DNA of 64,000 nt from CAWFZT01 sp963820415. GTDB lineage: Bacteria; Chloroflexota; Anaerolineae; Anaerolineales; Anaerolineaceae. Positions 18,389 to 27,876 of this stretch are shown piece after piece (position 1 is the stretch's first letter; the number at the start of each line of letters is the position of its first letter). The notes beneath the pieces are model-generated. The model saw nothing but the letters and a program-made list of their open reading frames with translations, made no database searches and was not told the DNA's origin. The stretch is taken from assembly GCA_963820415.1 (NCBI GenBank), contig CAWFZT010000004.1, positions 824,640-888,639 of the forward strand, in the 5' to 3' direction. The position numbers were made by a program, and so were the translations under genes.

Positions 18389-19396
18389 TTAGGGTAGCTT
18401 ATTTTTATCTCTGAGATCATCAACAAACTTTGTCAATTCATTGATGTATCTCTGGGGTTGCACTATGTGAATTTCATGTCCGCCAGATATCTGAACGCAC
18501 TGAAGATCATCAACGAGCGAAACAATGCGCTCTAGGTCATTGTCGTCTATTGCACCCACCAATCCCCAAGTTTCATGTCTGTACGAATCAGCCCGCAGGA
18601 GAAGCATGGGGCACTTGATCTGTTTCAACGATTCTTCGGGAGAGAAATCCTTGCTTAAGTCACCTTCTATTGTGGCACGAGAAAAGTCTGTATCATATTC
18701 GGATAAGAACTTATTGCCAACTCTCATATTGAATGGCAGGAACGGAGTGTCGTAAGGGCTATTGGGACGCATAGCACGATTTATCCGATCTAAGAAGAAT
18801 ATAATCTTTATGATGAAGGTAGGAATATTTACAAGCTCTGATTTCCCCTTGACAGGAATCCCTACCCGAGAAAGATACTGTTCAACATCTCGTTTCCCTG
18901 GTTTTCCTAAGATATCCACTGCCAATCTGAAGTTATTAGTCATGAATTTCTCGTTTTGAATACGAGGCGAGATGGAAGAGAAAATGGGTGGGTCTTCACT
19001 GATGATTGCCAAGACGTTTTCGGGCACATTAGCTGCAAGCCATATAGCCAAAACACCACCCGAAGAAAGACCAGCTACAAGCGTAGGCTGTTGGATAATT
19101 TCCTGAATGAAGTGTTTCAGGTCATTACCACAAATATTGTACGAATATTGTCCAGGAGTCCAAGTTGATTTTCCGTGTCCTCTGAGGTCAGGGACAAAAA
19201 TATGGAATCTTTTTGAAAGTACTGGAAGAACACATTTATACCCTTGCCAGGATTCCATTTGACCAGGGATTAATAGTAAAGGAAGCCCATTATCGGGACC
19301 AACAACATAATTGAGCGTTACACCATTGGTCATAAAGTTGAGCTCTTGGAAACCTTCTGGTATTCCGTCAACTGTAATTTTAGTCAATTTATCCAT
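18389..19396 (-). CDS. Alpha/beta hydrolase (integron cassette)
   Basis: The 335-residue protein lacks a signal peptide. It has LLLIPGQMESW, FVPDLRGHGKS, a nucleophile elbow VAGLSSGGVLA and a C-terminal His in ISGGHEIHIVQP, with Asp in LLRADSYRHE, so the triad is complete. The pattern fits the esterase, lipase or haloperoxidase-like group; the substrate is unknown. It occupies its own cassette between attC sites at 18233 and 19439. Confidence 0.8.
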   Translation of the reverse strand: MDKLTKITVDGIPEGFQELNFMTNGVTLNYVVGPDNGLPLLLIPGQMESWQGYKCVLPVLSKRFHIFVPDLRGHGKSTWTPGQYSYNICGNDLKHFIQEIIQQPTLVAGLSSGGVLAIWLAANVPENVLAIISEDPPIFSSISPRIQNEKFMTNNFRLAVDILGKPGKRDVEQYLSRVGIPVKGKSELVNIPTFIIKIIFFLDRINRAMRPNSPYDTPFLPFNMRVGNKFLSEYDTDFSRATIEGDLSKDFSPEESLKQIKCPMLLLRADSYRHETWGLVGAIDDNDLERIVSLVDDLQCVQISGGHEIHIVQPQRYINELTKFVDDLRDKNKLP

Positions 19397-19438
19397 AGCA
19401 CACTTTCCTCTTTTTATTTCTCTATGCCTATATCTGCT

Positions 19439-19566
19439 TCCGAATGGTTTTCGTTACCTGCGCTGGGGCGGACGGCGTTCCGCCGTCCGATGGGTGAAAG
19501 GCTAAGGCGTGGAAAATGCTTGGATGTGCGCAGAATCCCCAGCGTCAGGTGCACGCTTTGTTAGGC
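19439..19566 (-). other. attC integron recombination site
   Basis: GTTAGGC is intact at one end; the other end is degenerate (TCCGAAT). Inner arms CGTTACCTGCGCTGGGG and CGTGCACCTGACGCTGGGG pair with an unpaired A, as in the neighbouring sites. Confidence 0.8.
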
Positions 19567-19793
19567 AGCACATTTGCATTCCAGACTTAGTGCAAACGCC
19601 TAGATCATGCAATTATGCTTCCACTTGTTTCTTAAGGTAACAAAGACAAACCAATTAGGGGAGTAAGATAGCTGAATATTTTTTCCGTTTTTAGATTATT
19701 TGATTGAGTGTTACCTGCGATCCAAAAAGGAGTTCAAAGGAACGCAAAGTGAGGTAATATCTTAAAGTTTGATTAATTTATTTTCTCATCGAA

Positions 19794-20384
19794 TTACTGA
19801 TCATTTAATCCCTTTCCATTGAAAATTTGCTGCATACATTTTTCAACCCTTGACTCCCGGGTTTTGGATTGTTTGGGTGCAGAAAAATAAAGAATGTATG
19901 CTCTTTGCCGTCCCGGCGTCAATGCATCAAAAGCAGTTTTCAAGGCAGGGATTTCATCTAATTTATTTTGAAATTCTTCAGGAATTATGAATTCTGTAGT
20001 CTTTTTAAAAATCACTTTCAAACCGGCTTTTTCCACTTCAATGGCTTCATAAATATAGGCTTTCAAGATGGTTTCCATCTCAACTATTTCTCGAACATTG
20101 GTGAACCGAATCTGGCGCCCCGCCTGCACATTCTTCGTTTGTTCGATTAGAATACCATTGGCATCATTTAACAAGGCACCTTTGAAAAACAAAAGCGCAC
20201 AGTATTCTTTAAATACATGTATTAAAACTATGTTACTTTTCTGAAACGTGTAACAAGGAACACCCCACTTCAATTCTTCGGTCAGCTGACAGTCAAGAAT
20301 GATCGTTCTCAATTTCTCCAATTCTTCCTGCCACTTTTTGGCTTTTCTAAAATATACATCAACCTTAGGATTCATTCTGTTCAT
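19794..20384 (-). CDS. YdeI/OmdA-like family protein with DUF1801 domain (integron cassette)
   Basis: The 196-residue protein starts MNRMNPKVDVYFRKAKKWQE. LTEELKWGVPCYTFQKSNIV and the segment CALLFFKGALLNDANGIL fit the DUF1801/YdhG fold, and the C-terminus (IPEEFQNKLDEIPALKTAF, then LTPGRQRAYILYFSAPKQSK) is the OmdA-type Yde I tail. The family is widespread and its biochemical role is not known; it is often found in cassettes. It lies in the third cassette of the leftward array. 19567-19793 has no gene. Confidence 0.8.
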   Translation of the reverse strand: MNRMNPKVDVYFRKAKKWQEELEKLRTIILDCQLTEELKWGVPCYTFQKSNIVLIHVFKEYCALLFFKGALLNDANGILIEQTKNVQAGRQIRFTNVREIVEMETILKAYIYEAIEVEKAGLKVIFKKTTEFIIPEEFQNKLDEIPALKTAFDALTPGRQRAYILYFSAPKQSKTRESRVEKCMQQIFNGKGLNDQ

Positions 20385-20450
20385 TTATTGATACTCCTTT
20401 GTATGAAATATTTGCTCCAAGCCACCTGCTAGCAATTTCTGGCGAATGCT

Positions 20451-20574
20451 GTCTAACGGTTTGGCTCACCTGCCGCCAATTATAGCAAGACAACTGACTC
20501 TGGAAACCACTTTTTCTACCAAATGGCCGCCGCGTACCCGCGCCGAAGGCGGTCAGGTGGAGCCGGTGTTGGGC
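20451..20574 (-). other. attC integron recombination site
   Basis: Ends are GTCTAAC and GTTGGGC. Arms GGCTCACCTGCCGCC and GGCTCCACCTGACCGCC pair almost perfectly with unpaired C and A bases. This is the clearest attC fold in the window. Confidence 0.85.
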
Positions 20575-20600
20575 GGCGTTTTTGGTGTGGATGTTTGTTC

Positions 20601-21196
20601 CTAATCTCGTTGCATGACCTTGCGAGTTTGCCAGTCCCAGAATTGTTCGGCGGTTCTTACATTCGCATTTATGACGGCTGTATAGATGTCATAACCCGAC
20701 ACGCCATCCCGGTAGCCATCTCCGTCACGGAGCGCATCTTTGATGCGAAGAATGGTAACTTGATCTATTATCTTCAATGATTTTTTAGCTGTTCAAATTG
20801 GGCACAGTGCTCATCAAAATGGCGGGGGCCATGTCCCCAGAGATCTAACTTCCACTTCTTGTTCTGATGATTTATCTGGATTCCCCAGAAAAGCCCGTAA
20901 TCGAACCCAGGATAGTTTCGGATGAAGTGATTAGAGTAAGAGGCTTTGAGTACTTGAAATTGCTGAGTGATGGCTGCTCCAATTGCGAAGAAAGTCGTAA
21001 TGTCCAGATTATTGGATAGCCGAACGTATATATCAATGTCGCGACGGACCATTAGGTTTAATGTGACAGAACCATGGAGAAAGGTAGGGCCAAATCTTTG
21101 AATAGTTGCTAGAAGGCCATCCTGAGAAAGGAGAGCTTTGGCTTCCGCTTGCAGATTTTGGTTTTGCTCAAGAAGTTCTTGGTCTGTCTTATTCAT
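20601..21196 (-). CDS. Nucleotidyltransferase-like protein (integron cassette), frameshifted
   Basis: The first frame encodes 140 residues with FLHGSVTLNLMVRRDIDIYV, the GS...DxD signature of the nucleotidyltransferase fold. It stops at 20774 after FEQLKNH. The next frame continues LKIIDQVTILRIKDALRDGD, then DIYTAVINANVRTAEQFWDW, to a stop at 20601. One extra A in the A6 run near 20781 would give EQLKKSLKIIDQV, so the gene is probably one protein of about 198 residues. Known relatives include aminoglycoside and toxin-type nucleotidyltransferases; the substrate is not known. Confidence 0.65.
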
Positions 21197-21236
21197 GTTA
21201 GTTATTCTCTTTTGATATTGTGATATTTCAACAGCC

Positions 21237-21366
21237 GCCCAACTATTAATTATACGGACTCTTGATACGTTACAATTATGCCGTATTACTGCCCTCTCAT
21301 AACTGGTTATACTGCAAATAAGTCATGAAATTCGTTGTTGACATCGAATTTACCTTCTAGTTAGAT
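21237..21366 (-). other. attI-like array boundary with -10 box, copy 1
   Basis: GCCCAAC at 21237 and GTTAGAT at 21360 bound 130 bases almost identical to 23596-23731. On the minus strand TATAAT stands directly before GTTGGGC, aimed into the leftward cassettes. The arms do not fold like the attC sites. I infer an attI or leader site with cassette promoter. Confidence 0.5.
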
Positions 21367-21543
21367 TCTCGGACAAGAACTATTTTCCAAGATCGTACAA
21401 TTAATTCATACCAAATGCAAGCGAGAAAGTGATGACAAGAATTACCTACCAGCATTATCTAATTCTTAATGCGTAAACTCTAGATAGAACCTTTTTTATT
21501 AAAGCATACCTTTTTGCTGTTTTGCCTTAACTTTCCCATACCT

Positions 21544-21591
21544 CACGGTTTATCTTCCTAACACCATATCCCTCAAGGAGATTGAACCGTG
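21544..21591 (+). promoter_or_regulatory. Start-codon hairpin of module A, copy 1
   Basis: CACGGTT pairs with AACCGTG, whose last three bases are the GTG start. The loop holds TATCTTCCTAACACC and the AAGGAG ribosome site. Confidence 0.6.
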
Positions 21592-21995
21592 AAAAACCAG
21601 TCCTTTGCCATTGAACAATTAGATCGTTACATCCAAGCCCGTTATCCGGCTATCGCTATCCTCTCACATGAGGAGAGCCGTGTGATGGCATCCATCCAGG
21701 CCGTTGCAGAACGACGCGGACGCCGAGTGGTTACCTGGACCTGCACGCAAGGTCTTCAGCAGGTGAGACCTGAAGATACCTTCAACGATTGGCATCCAGA
21801 CAGCGACCTGGCCTTTGACCTTGAAATGACCCGTAACGAGGTCGTCGCATTGGAAGGGATCTACAATTACAACGAGAAGGCGTAGGAAGTCTTAGCCAAG
21901 CGCAACCAGACCTTTGAGGATGTCGGCTCAGTCCTCTTCGTCATCAAGGACATTCACAGTTTCTTGGGCTGCCCGGCCCGTCGCTTGTTAGCTCG
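21589..21995 (+). pseudogene. Module A, copy 1: AAA-ATPase N-terminal remnant
   Basis: The GTG start gives MKNQSFAIEQLDRYIQARYP and IAILSHEESRVMASIQAVAE. This resembles the N-terminal domain of Ycf46-like AAA ATPases (LxxRYPxIxxxxxEExRxxxxI, then WTCTQGL). An in-frame TAG at 21883 is followed in frame by VGSVLFVIKDIHSFLG, another part of the same domain, so this copy extends further than the other three. No Walker A is reached; similarity ends near 21995 where the next cassette begins. Confidence 0.7.
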
Positions 21996-22011
21996 CGTGT
22001 TCCTTTCAATT

Positions 22012-22926
22012 CTACCCTGCCTGTTTGAGTAATCGAAGTGCATCAACCGTAATCCATTTGCTGGGCCGGTTACGCCTCTCAATGGGCCAGGTGCGGGAGA
22101 CAGAACCGCATAACCATCGTCCCTGATCATCCTGGCGATTTAGTATCAGTTTGAGCAAAGGCACGAACCGCGCGTCGCGGGCGTAACCATGAGCGGCCAG
22201 TGCCTTGAGCGCACTGAGTAGGTCCCAGGTACGCGGCACACCGAAAGTAAGCCAGCGTTTATGCTCCCCTTCGAAATCGTACCTGGCATCTAGCAGAGTA
22301 TTCGCCAAACGTTGCACCACTTCTTTGGACTGCGCTGTACGCATATCCATTGGGATCGCAGCTAACCCATTGAGCGCCGCGATTGCGCCCCATAGGCAGT
22401 CTCGATGCTGGTAGCGTCCGCAATCGAGTGCATGGTCAGAGGACATGCTTTTGATGGTAAAGGCGAAGGCCGCCCGCACACGAGGATTATCCCCCAAACC
22501 GAAATAAACCAGAAAGGGGAGATGCTCGCCAGTAGTGCATGGGAAGATTCCACTCCGAAGTTTCTTCGTCATTGAAAAGCCACCGCTCTCATGCTGGCTG
22601 AATTTCAGGAAGGAATCACAGCCAGCGGCGGTACGCTTGTCGGGAGCAACGCCAAGCGCGTACAACAGGGTAAGCGCGCCTACAGCCCCCTGCGCGGTGT
22701 GAGGTTTGGTTTCATCGTCGCCCCAATAGCCTTCAGGGCGCTGAAGGGCGAATAGTTCCTTCACCAATGGTTGTTGGGCGATGACGGCTCTGGTTTCTTG
22801 CACTTCGGGGTCAGTAACTGGTCGGTCGAGAATATCAATCAGTGTCCAGTAGCGGACGGATGGGTTTTCTGGTTCGAGCAGCCAGGGAAGCGGATCGCCG
22901 TTCAGATGCTTTTGCCAGTTTTGCAT
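22012..22926 (-). CDS. Prenyltransferase/squalene-cyclase-repeat-like protein (probable cassette)
   Basis: The 304-residue protein reads as an alpha/alpha-barrel: FALQRPEGYWGDDETKPHTA, FLKFSQHESGGFSM and LKLILNRQDDQGRWLC are QxxxGxW-like repeats of the terpenoid cyclase/prenyltransferase fold. The catalytic DxDD of squalene-hopene cyclase is absent, so a binding or other enzymatic role is likely. It lies upstream of an attC site (22970) in the same leftward orientation as the cassettes. No attC is visible at its own 3' end, which abuts the module-A remnant. Confidence 0.65.
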   Translation of the reverse strand: MQNWQKHLNGDPLPWLLEPENPSVRYWTLIDILDRPVTDPEVQETRAVIAQQPLVKELFALQRPEGYWGDDETKPHTAQGAVGALTLLYALGVAPDKRTAAGCDSFLKFSQHESGGFSMTKKLRSGIFPCTTGEHLPFLVYFGLGDNPRVRAAFAFTIKSMSSDHALDCGRYQHRDCLWGAIAALNGLAAIPMDMRTAQSKEVVQRLANTLLDARYDFEGEHKRWLTFGVPRTWDLLSALKALAAHGYARDARFVPLLKLILNRQDDQGRWLCGSVSRTWPIERRNRPSKWITVDALRLLKQAG

Positions 22927-22969
22927 TGTAAACCTTTCACCATGTGCCGAACTGCTTACAGCGAAAGCG

Positions 22970-23094
22970 GGTTAACGGATTGGCTAAGGGGCAGCGGCGG
23001 GACCGCGAGACTCCTCTCATTTTAGCGCCATTTCTGGCAAAACACGCCTGCGCACGAGCGGCGCAGCCGCTGTCCGCTGGAGCCGGTGTTAGGC
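22970..23094 (-). other. attC integron recombination site
   Basis: Ends GGTTAAC (imperfect) and GTTAGGC. Arms TTGGCTAAGGGGCAGCGGC and CCGGCTCCAGCGGACAGCGG pair with the same unpaired A. It is the 3' site of the SnoaL cassette. Confidence 0.7.
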
Positions 23095-23217
23095 AGCCAA
23101 AAAGCTATCTCTGGATGACGGTTGTATTCAAGCGCAATCCATTTCAGAGCCATTTTTATCGTTCACATCCAATTTATCCCTTGACGTAGGACAGCTTCTC
23201 ACTTATGAAACCATTTC

Positions 23218-23556
23218 TCACCCGGAATATATCGACTCCTCGGATATGCCCTTTTTTTCTCCCTTATCCACCCAGCTGTATCTCCAGCGCATAATGCACC
23301 GCTCACCAAAGCCAAAAATCTCCTCGATCTCGATGTGTGCTTGGGGCGACTCGCGGAAGAAGTTCTGCCAAAACTGAGTTACTACTTCCTTCCCTGAGTA
23401 CACAGCGCCGTCGGGTGCTGGATCAGTGTTTTCGAAGATACAATCGTCGCTCATAAGCTGCATCATACCTGCGACATCATGACGGTTGAAGGCCTCATTG
23501 AACTCAAGGACGACTCGTATCGCTGATTCTAACTTTGACATGCGGATTGGGCTCAT
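23218..23556 (-). CDS. SnoaL-like (NTF2-fold) protein (integron cassette)
   Basis: The 112-residue protein has VLEFNEAFNRHDVAGMMQLM, SDDCIFENTDPAPDGAVYSG and FFRESPQAHIEIEEIF, the standard helix-strand order of SnoaL-like polyketide-cyclase or ketosteroid-isomerase relatives. Its C-terminus (RWRYSWVDKGEKKGI, then SEESIYSG) lacks the last strand, so it may be cut short by the cassette end. Substrate unknown. Confidence 0.75.
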   Translation of the reverse strand: MSPIRMSKLESAIRVVLEFNEAFNRHDVAGMMQLMSDDCIFENTDPAPDGAVYSGKEVVTQFWQNFFRESPQAHIEIEEIFGFGERCIMRWRYSWVDKGEKKGISEESIYSG

Positions 23557-23595
23557 ATCGATAAAACACTTCCTTCAGTAGAAAGCCGATTGGCT

Positions 23596-23731
23596 GCCTA
23601 ACTATTAATTATACGGACTCTTGATACGCTTCGCGTGCAATTATGCCGTATTAATGCCCTCTCATGACTGGATAACCTGCAAATAAGTCGTGAAATGTGC
23701 TATTGACATCGACTTCACCTTCTTGTTAGGT
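23596..23731 (-). other. attI-like array boundary with -10 box, copy 2
   Basis: GCCTAAC and GTTAGGT bound a 136-base near-copy of 21237-21366. TATAAT again stands just before GTTAGGC on the minus strand, facing the SnoaL cassette. Similarity to copy 1 fades beyond it. Confidence 0.5.
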
Positions 23732-23910
23732 TTTCGGACAAAAATTATTTTCATATATCGTAAACTTAATTAACTCTAAAATCAAGGAGGAAAAAAATTA
23801 CCTAAGAATAACCTTCCAGCTATTTTTCATTTGCAATGAGAAAATTACTAGATAGACCATTTTTATTTTACATATCTTTTTCCTGTTTTGCCATAACTAT
23901 TCCAACCCAT

Positions 23911-23958
23911 ACGGTTTATCTTCCCAATACTATATCAATTCAAAGAGAATGAACCGTG
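23911..23958 (+). promoter_or_regulatory. Start-codon hairpin of module A, copy 2
   Basis: ACGGTT pairs with AACCGT over the GTG start; the loop has TATCTTCCCAATAC and AAAGAG as a weakened ribosome site. Confidence 0.5.
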
Positions 23959-24221
23959 AAAAACCAGTCATCAGCAATTGAACAATTAGATCGTTATATT
24001 CGAGCTAGATACCCTGCCATTGCTATCCTCTCACATGAAGAAAGCCGTGTGATGGCATCTATCCAGGCCGTTGCAGAACGACGTAGACGCCGGGTGGTTA
24101 CCTGGACCTGCACACAAGGTCTTCAACAGGTGAGGCCTGAAGATGCCTTCGACGATTGGCAGCCAGACAACCACCTGGGCTTTTTACGCTGAGATGACCC
24201 GCACCGTGGTAGCAGCACCAG
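23956..24221 (+). pseudogene. Module A, copy 2: AAA-ATPase N-terminal fragment
   Basis: The GTG start gives MKNQSSAIEQLDRYIRARYP and continues to QVRPEDAFDDWQPDN, then stops at 24190 (a shift relative to copy 4). The next bases ACCCGCACCGTGGTAGCAGC lead directly into attachment site 2, the same junction as in copies 3 and 4. Confidence 0.7.
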
Positions 24222-24254
24222 TGCCCCCGCCGAGGTTCGAACTCGGAACCTACT
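24222..24254 (-). repeat. tRNA-Arg 3'-half copy, attachment site 2
   Basis: 33 bases match the tRNA 3' end (TGCCCCCGCCGAGG to CCTACT) and then diverge. It joins module-A copy 2 to the 3' end of the DUF4424-like gene. Confidence 0.8.
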
Positions 24255-24303
24255 CATACGGGTATCTTGTCTGAATTGAAAGCGGTATAGTCGGAGCATT
24301 TGA

Positions 24304-25744
24304 TTAGCCATGACCTCTCCTGAAATTCCAGACGATCAAGGCCACCGACAGCAGGATCAGCGCCGTTCCTCCACAAATCGGTGTGGATGGTTTTGGTATT
24401 GGTTCCGTCGTCAGGGCAGTAGTGGTGGGCTGGGATGTCGGGGCAGACGTCTGGGTTGGGATGGGGGTAGCGGTGGCGGGCCGGATTGTCGGAGCATACG
24501 TCTGAGATAGGATGGGGGCAGCGGTTAGAGGGATGGGAGTATCAGTCTGGACGGTGATTTCCAGCGCGGGCGTCGGCGTCTGAGTCTAGGGAGAGGAAAT
24601 CCGGAGAGCTATCCGATTTTTTGACGATGTAGTCGGGGAACAACGATGAATACCGGTCGATGAAGTCCAACACTGTGGAGTTTTTCGGCGCGAATTGGTA
24701 GGCCAGATCAAGTTCCTTTAAGCCAAGGTTTAGATCAGCGGTGTAGGCACGATCCTGGCCCTGACCAGGTCCCCAATAGGAATAGTCGAGTAACAGTTCG
24801 GCATAGCCGGCGTGCCACAAGCCATCCGTTGGTTTGAGCGTGACCGCCTTGCCGTAGGCATCCTTGCTCCACTGGTAAATGACATCAGCGCCGGGGTCGG
24901 TGCGCGGCATGCCCTTGGAAGCGGCGAACAGCGCCTGTTTGTAGGCTTTCCCCAATCGACCATAGGCTTCACCATCCTGTGTGTTGCGAGAGATATTGTC
25001 AAGCTCGATGATCACTTGTTTCCAGACCACTGGTCTGACGATATCAAATGTGAGGTTGTCGCTGGTGGTGGGTTCAAGGTCAGTGAACTGCCAGTGAGCT
25101 TCGCGCCCAACGAATTGGGGCGCATTCTGCGAATCTCCCAGGATTACATTTTGCGGGTTGGCGTCGTAGGGCAGGCGCAGGATGATCTCGCCTGAACCAA
25201 TCGTGCCATTCCAGCCGGCGCCGGTGGACAGGATGTAATAAAAGCTGGTGAAGGTTTCTTGTGGATAGCCGGTGGCGTCCAGATCATAAGTGACCTTGAT
25301 CTGCACGTCATCCCCCGGAGGGAAGCTGACATTGAACGAAGCCCACGGAACGTTTTGATTGTTGAACCCGTAGGTGGGTTCTGGACCCTGGATGCGGTCG
25401 AAGGGAGTGGGCTTGTCATTCACTTTGATGCTGACATTCTTGATCTCGGGGAATTTGTCGAAGCCGTCACTGGCCGCGATCGGGAAGCTTACAGCCATGC
25501 TTTCGGTGCTGTTGCCCAGGTTGCGCATAGTAAAAAAAGCGGAAACGTGCGCCTGTGGCGGATCGACCACCAGAACGTCGATAGTCACAGTTTCGGCCAT
25601 CATGCGAACCTGGGTGATCTCGTTGCCCGGGTCAGGGTTGAAGCCGGGAGGTTGGTGTGGCGGGGCCACATCAGCCAGCACTACGGATGGCAGGACAAGC
25701 GCGTACAGGGTGGCCAGCAATAGGGTGGACAGGATGCGTTTCAT
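24304..25744 (-). CDS. Secreted DUF4424-like protein with C-terminal anchor, frameshifted
   Basis: The protein begins with a signal peptide (MKRILSTLLLATLYALVLPS) and DVAPPHQPPGFNPDPGNEIT, then ITQVRMMAETVTIDVLVVDP, the opening of DUF4424-type proteins. The middle folds as beta domains (FTMRNLGNSTESM, DDVQIKVTYDLDA) and helical repeats. The first frame ends at 24542. The next frame continues with TQTPTPALEITVQTDTPIPL and a C-terminal helix CGGTALILLSVALIVWNFRR ending at 24304, a typical cell-wall anchor. The shift near 24588 is probably one lost base. It is the only cargo between attachment sites 2 and 3. Confidence 0.65.
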
Positions 25745-25823
25745 GTTTTTCTCCTCTCATCGTTCATTGGTACGGCGGCAGTCTATGGGAGATAGCTCAA
25801 ATTATATATCAGTCTGGCAAAAT

Positions 25824-25869
25824 GGTTTATCTTCCTAACACTATATCAATTCAAGGAGAATGAACCGTG
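25824..25869 (+). promoter_or_regulatory. Start-codon hairpin of module A, copy 3 (degenerate)
   Basis: Only GGTT and AACC pair here, because CAC has become AAT. TATCTTCCTAACACTATATC and AAGGAG are conserved. Confidence 0.4.
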
Positions 25870-26133
25870 AAAAACCAGACCTCAGCCATTGAACAATTAG
25901 ATCGCTACATCCGAGCTCGTTATCCAGCTATTGCTATCCTCTCACATGAGGAGAGCCGGGTGATGGCATCCATCCAGGTCGTTGCAGAACGACGTGGACG
26001 CCGGGTGGTTACCTGGACCTGCACGCAAGGTCATCAGCAGGTGAGGTCTTAAGATGCTTTCAACGATTGGCAGCCAGAAAACGACCTGGGCTTTTTACGC
26101 TAAGATGACCCGCACCGAGGGTAGCAGGACCAG
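25867..26133 (+). pseudogene. Module A, copy 3: AAA-ATPase N-terminal fragment
   Basis: The GTG start gives MKNQTSAIEQLDRYIRARYP; the frame stops at 26050 after HQQVRS, where copies 2 and 4 have QQVRPED. Similarity continues out of frame to the CGCACCGAGG/GTAGCAG junction with attachment site 3. Confidence 0.7.
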
Positions 26134-26175
26134 TGCCCCCGCCGAGGTTCGAACTCGGAACCTACTGATTCGAAG
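26134..26175 (-). repeat. tRNA-Arg 3'-half copy, attachment site 3
   Basis: All 42 bases match the intact tRNA from the discriminator base into the anticodon loop (TTCGAA). Confidence 0.85.
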
Positions 26176-26350
26176 GAGACCCCGGAAACTTCCACCTAGT
26201 ACAGGTGGCAACCGCAGGTCTTTTATCCCACCTATGGCGGAAAAAGTGTTCTATATTTCCGTAAAATCAACTGTTTTGTATTCAAACTGCAGCACAATTG
26301 AAGCAGTATTTTTGTGAAAGGGAACTTCTAGACCCTTCCAGCAGGTGCAA
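26176..26350. repeat. Element-end repeat L3, next to attachment site 3
   Basis: Copy of the end repeat seen at 14945 and 50643, with CCACCTAGTACAGGTGG as a perfect palindrome. 26351-26568 has no recognisable gene. Confidence 0.75.
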
Positions 26351-26568
26351 ATACTGCATATAGGAAACATCGAGGAAATATTTTCATTCTTCCTAAAAGG
26401 TAATCTGTGAAATAGCTGATAAAGGCAATGTTAAAGTCTCGGGTATACATGAGTAGACAACGCAGGTCGAAATAAAACTTAACCTGAGAGCTGGCACCTG
26501 GTAATTTTTATAAACAGAATATCTCCAATACACTCTATTTTAGATTGGATTTAACGGATATTTGATTA

Positions 26569-27647
26569 TCAAAGAATCCTTGTTTTAAATAAAAGCTGGA
26601 CTTTTTCAGGAAGGAATTCTGGTAGCCATAATCCTGTAGATAGGTATGCTCCATTATTAAAAGGGTCATGCGAAAATGGATTTAACCAAGAGATGTTATC
26701 TCCCTGACTCCACGGAGGAATGGGTGGTATTTCAGTAGTATTAAGACCAAAATGGGTATGTGGCCTTGAAGTGCTAGGCTGAGTTTTATCAATATATGCC
26801 ATAATATCTCCACCCTCAAAAGTATGACCAACAGAGGGTGCTCTTCTATCGTCTATATGCCCCACATTCAATATTAGGCCAATATAAACTAGGTAGGAAT
26901 TGATATTTGTAATTAAACCAATACTGCCAGGAACTGAGGTTGTATAGTTTTCAATAACTAATTTAGTTGGGGCATAGATCGGTGCTCCTACACTATTTGG
27001 GTATTCTTTTGTTGAACATGCTAAATCCCATTGCATATGGTTCTGCCTATATCCTCCCCCAACATTAGTATCTAATCCACAATCACCAAAAATCCACCTT
27101 AAAAAGGGAATTGCACATATTTGCCCAACTCTATTTTCGTGGTATTGTTTTCAATCGTTCTATTTTCCGCGTTTATTCTTATCAATATAATAACATTGTC
27201 ACCGGACGTATATTTTGCATCAATCATTTCAAAACAGTTTTTATCATTTATGGATTGTAAGGGAACATTTATATCTACTGCTATGCTCTGGCTGATGTTT
27301 GCAGTTATTTGCATTCCTACCAAATCCTTATTATCCCCTTTGTAATCGAGACAAACCATTGCTCCGTGTTCCCCAATGCCCTCCATTTTGGCAGTAAATT
27401 TAGTGAAGTCAATCGGAGTTATTGTCGGAGTAGGGCTGGGAGTCAATGTTGGTGTTGAACTTTGGATTAGAGTTGAAGTCGGTTTTGATGGAGTGGGAAT
27501 TGTAACTATAACTACCTGTGATGTCTTTATCAGTGGTGTTTGTTCTGAGTTCGATGAAACGGACGTCCCATGTGATAAACAACTTGATAGAACAAAGCCA
27601 GCTATCAATATTGTGATGACAAATTGTCCGGAATATTTATTGGACAT
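26569..27647 (-). CDS. M23-like peptidase lipoprotein, split by a frameshift
   Basis: The first frame (27647 to 27099) starts MSNKYSGQFVITILIAGFVL with lipobox LSSCLS, a Thr/Pro-rich linker and a beta domain, ending GKYVQFPF. The second frame continues LRWIFGDCGLDTNVGGGYRQ, NHMQWDLAC, GAPIYAPTKLVIENYTT and PHTHFGL. These are the N-x-H...D, GxPxYAP and HxH elements of LytM/M23 metallopeptidases, although the first metal ligands are altered. One T more in the T5 run near 27105 would join them. It may cleave peptidoglycan or be an inactive binder. The second part alone has only a weak start at 27036. Confidence 0.55.
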
Positions 27648-27838
27648 TAGATATACCCATTTTTTGGAATCATTCTAAAGAAACTAATTATTTGGCTAAT
27701 GACCATTTCAATGCAATTTTGATTATAGCCATTAGGCTTTTTAATGTAAACACCGTTATAAGCGTGATTGGGAAGAGATAAATTATTGTTTGCATCGTTA
27801 GAAGATCTATTTTGGCCTAAATTCTTCCATTCTTCAGC

Positions 27839-27862
27839 GTTTATATTCCTAATCTCATAAAC
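27839..27862 (+). promoter_or_regulatory. Module-B leader palindrome, copy 2
   Basis: GTTTAT and ATAAAC flank ATTCCTAATCTC, 15 bases before the ATG and overlapping the approach to the GGAGG ribosome site. Confidence 0.55.
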
Positions 27863-27876
27863 CAAATGGAGGAAAA

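Noticed and set aside
20523..20780. 85-codon plus-strand frame
   Set aside because: It overlaps the attC site and the antisense of the nucleotidyltransferase C-terminus.
21338..21366. Plus-strand TTGACA-17-TTAGAT promoter inside the attI-like site
   Set aside because: The -10 overlaps the recombination core and is changed to TTAGGT in the second copy; only the minus-strand TATAAT is conserved in both.
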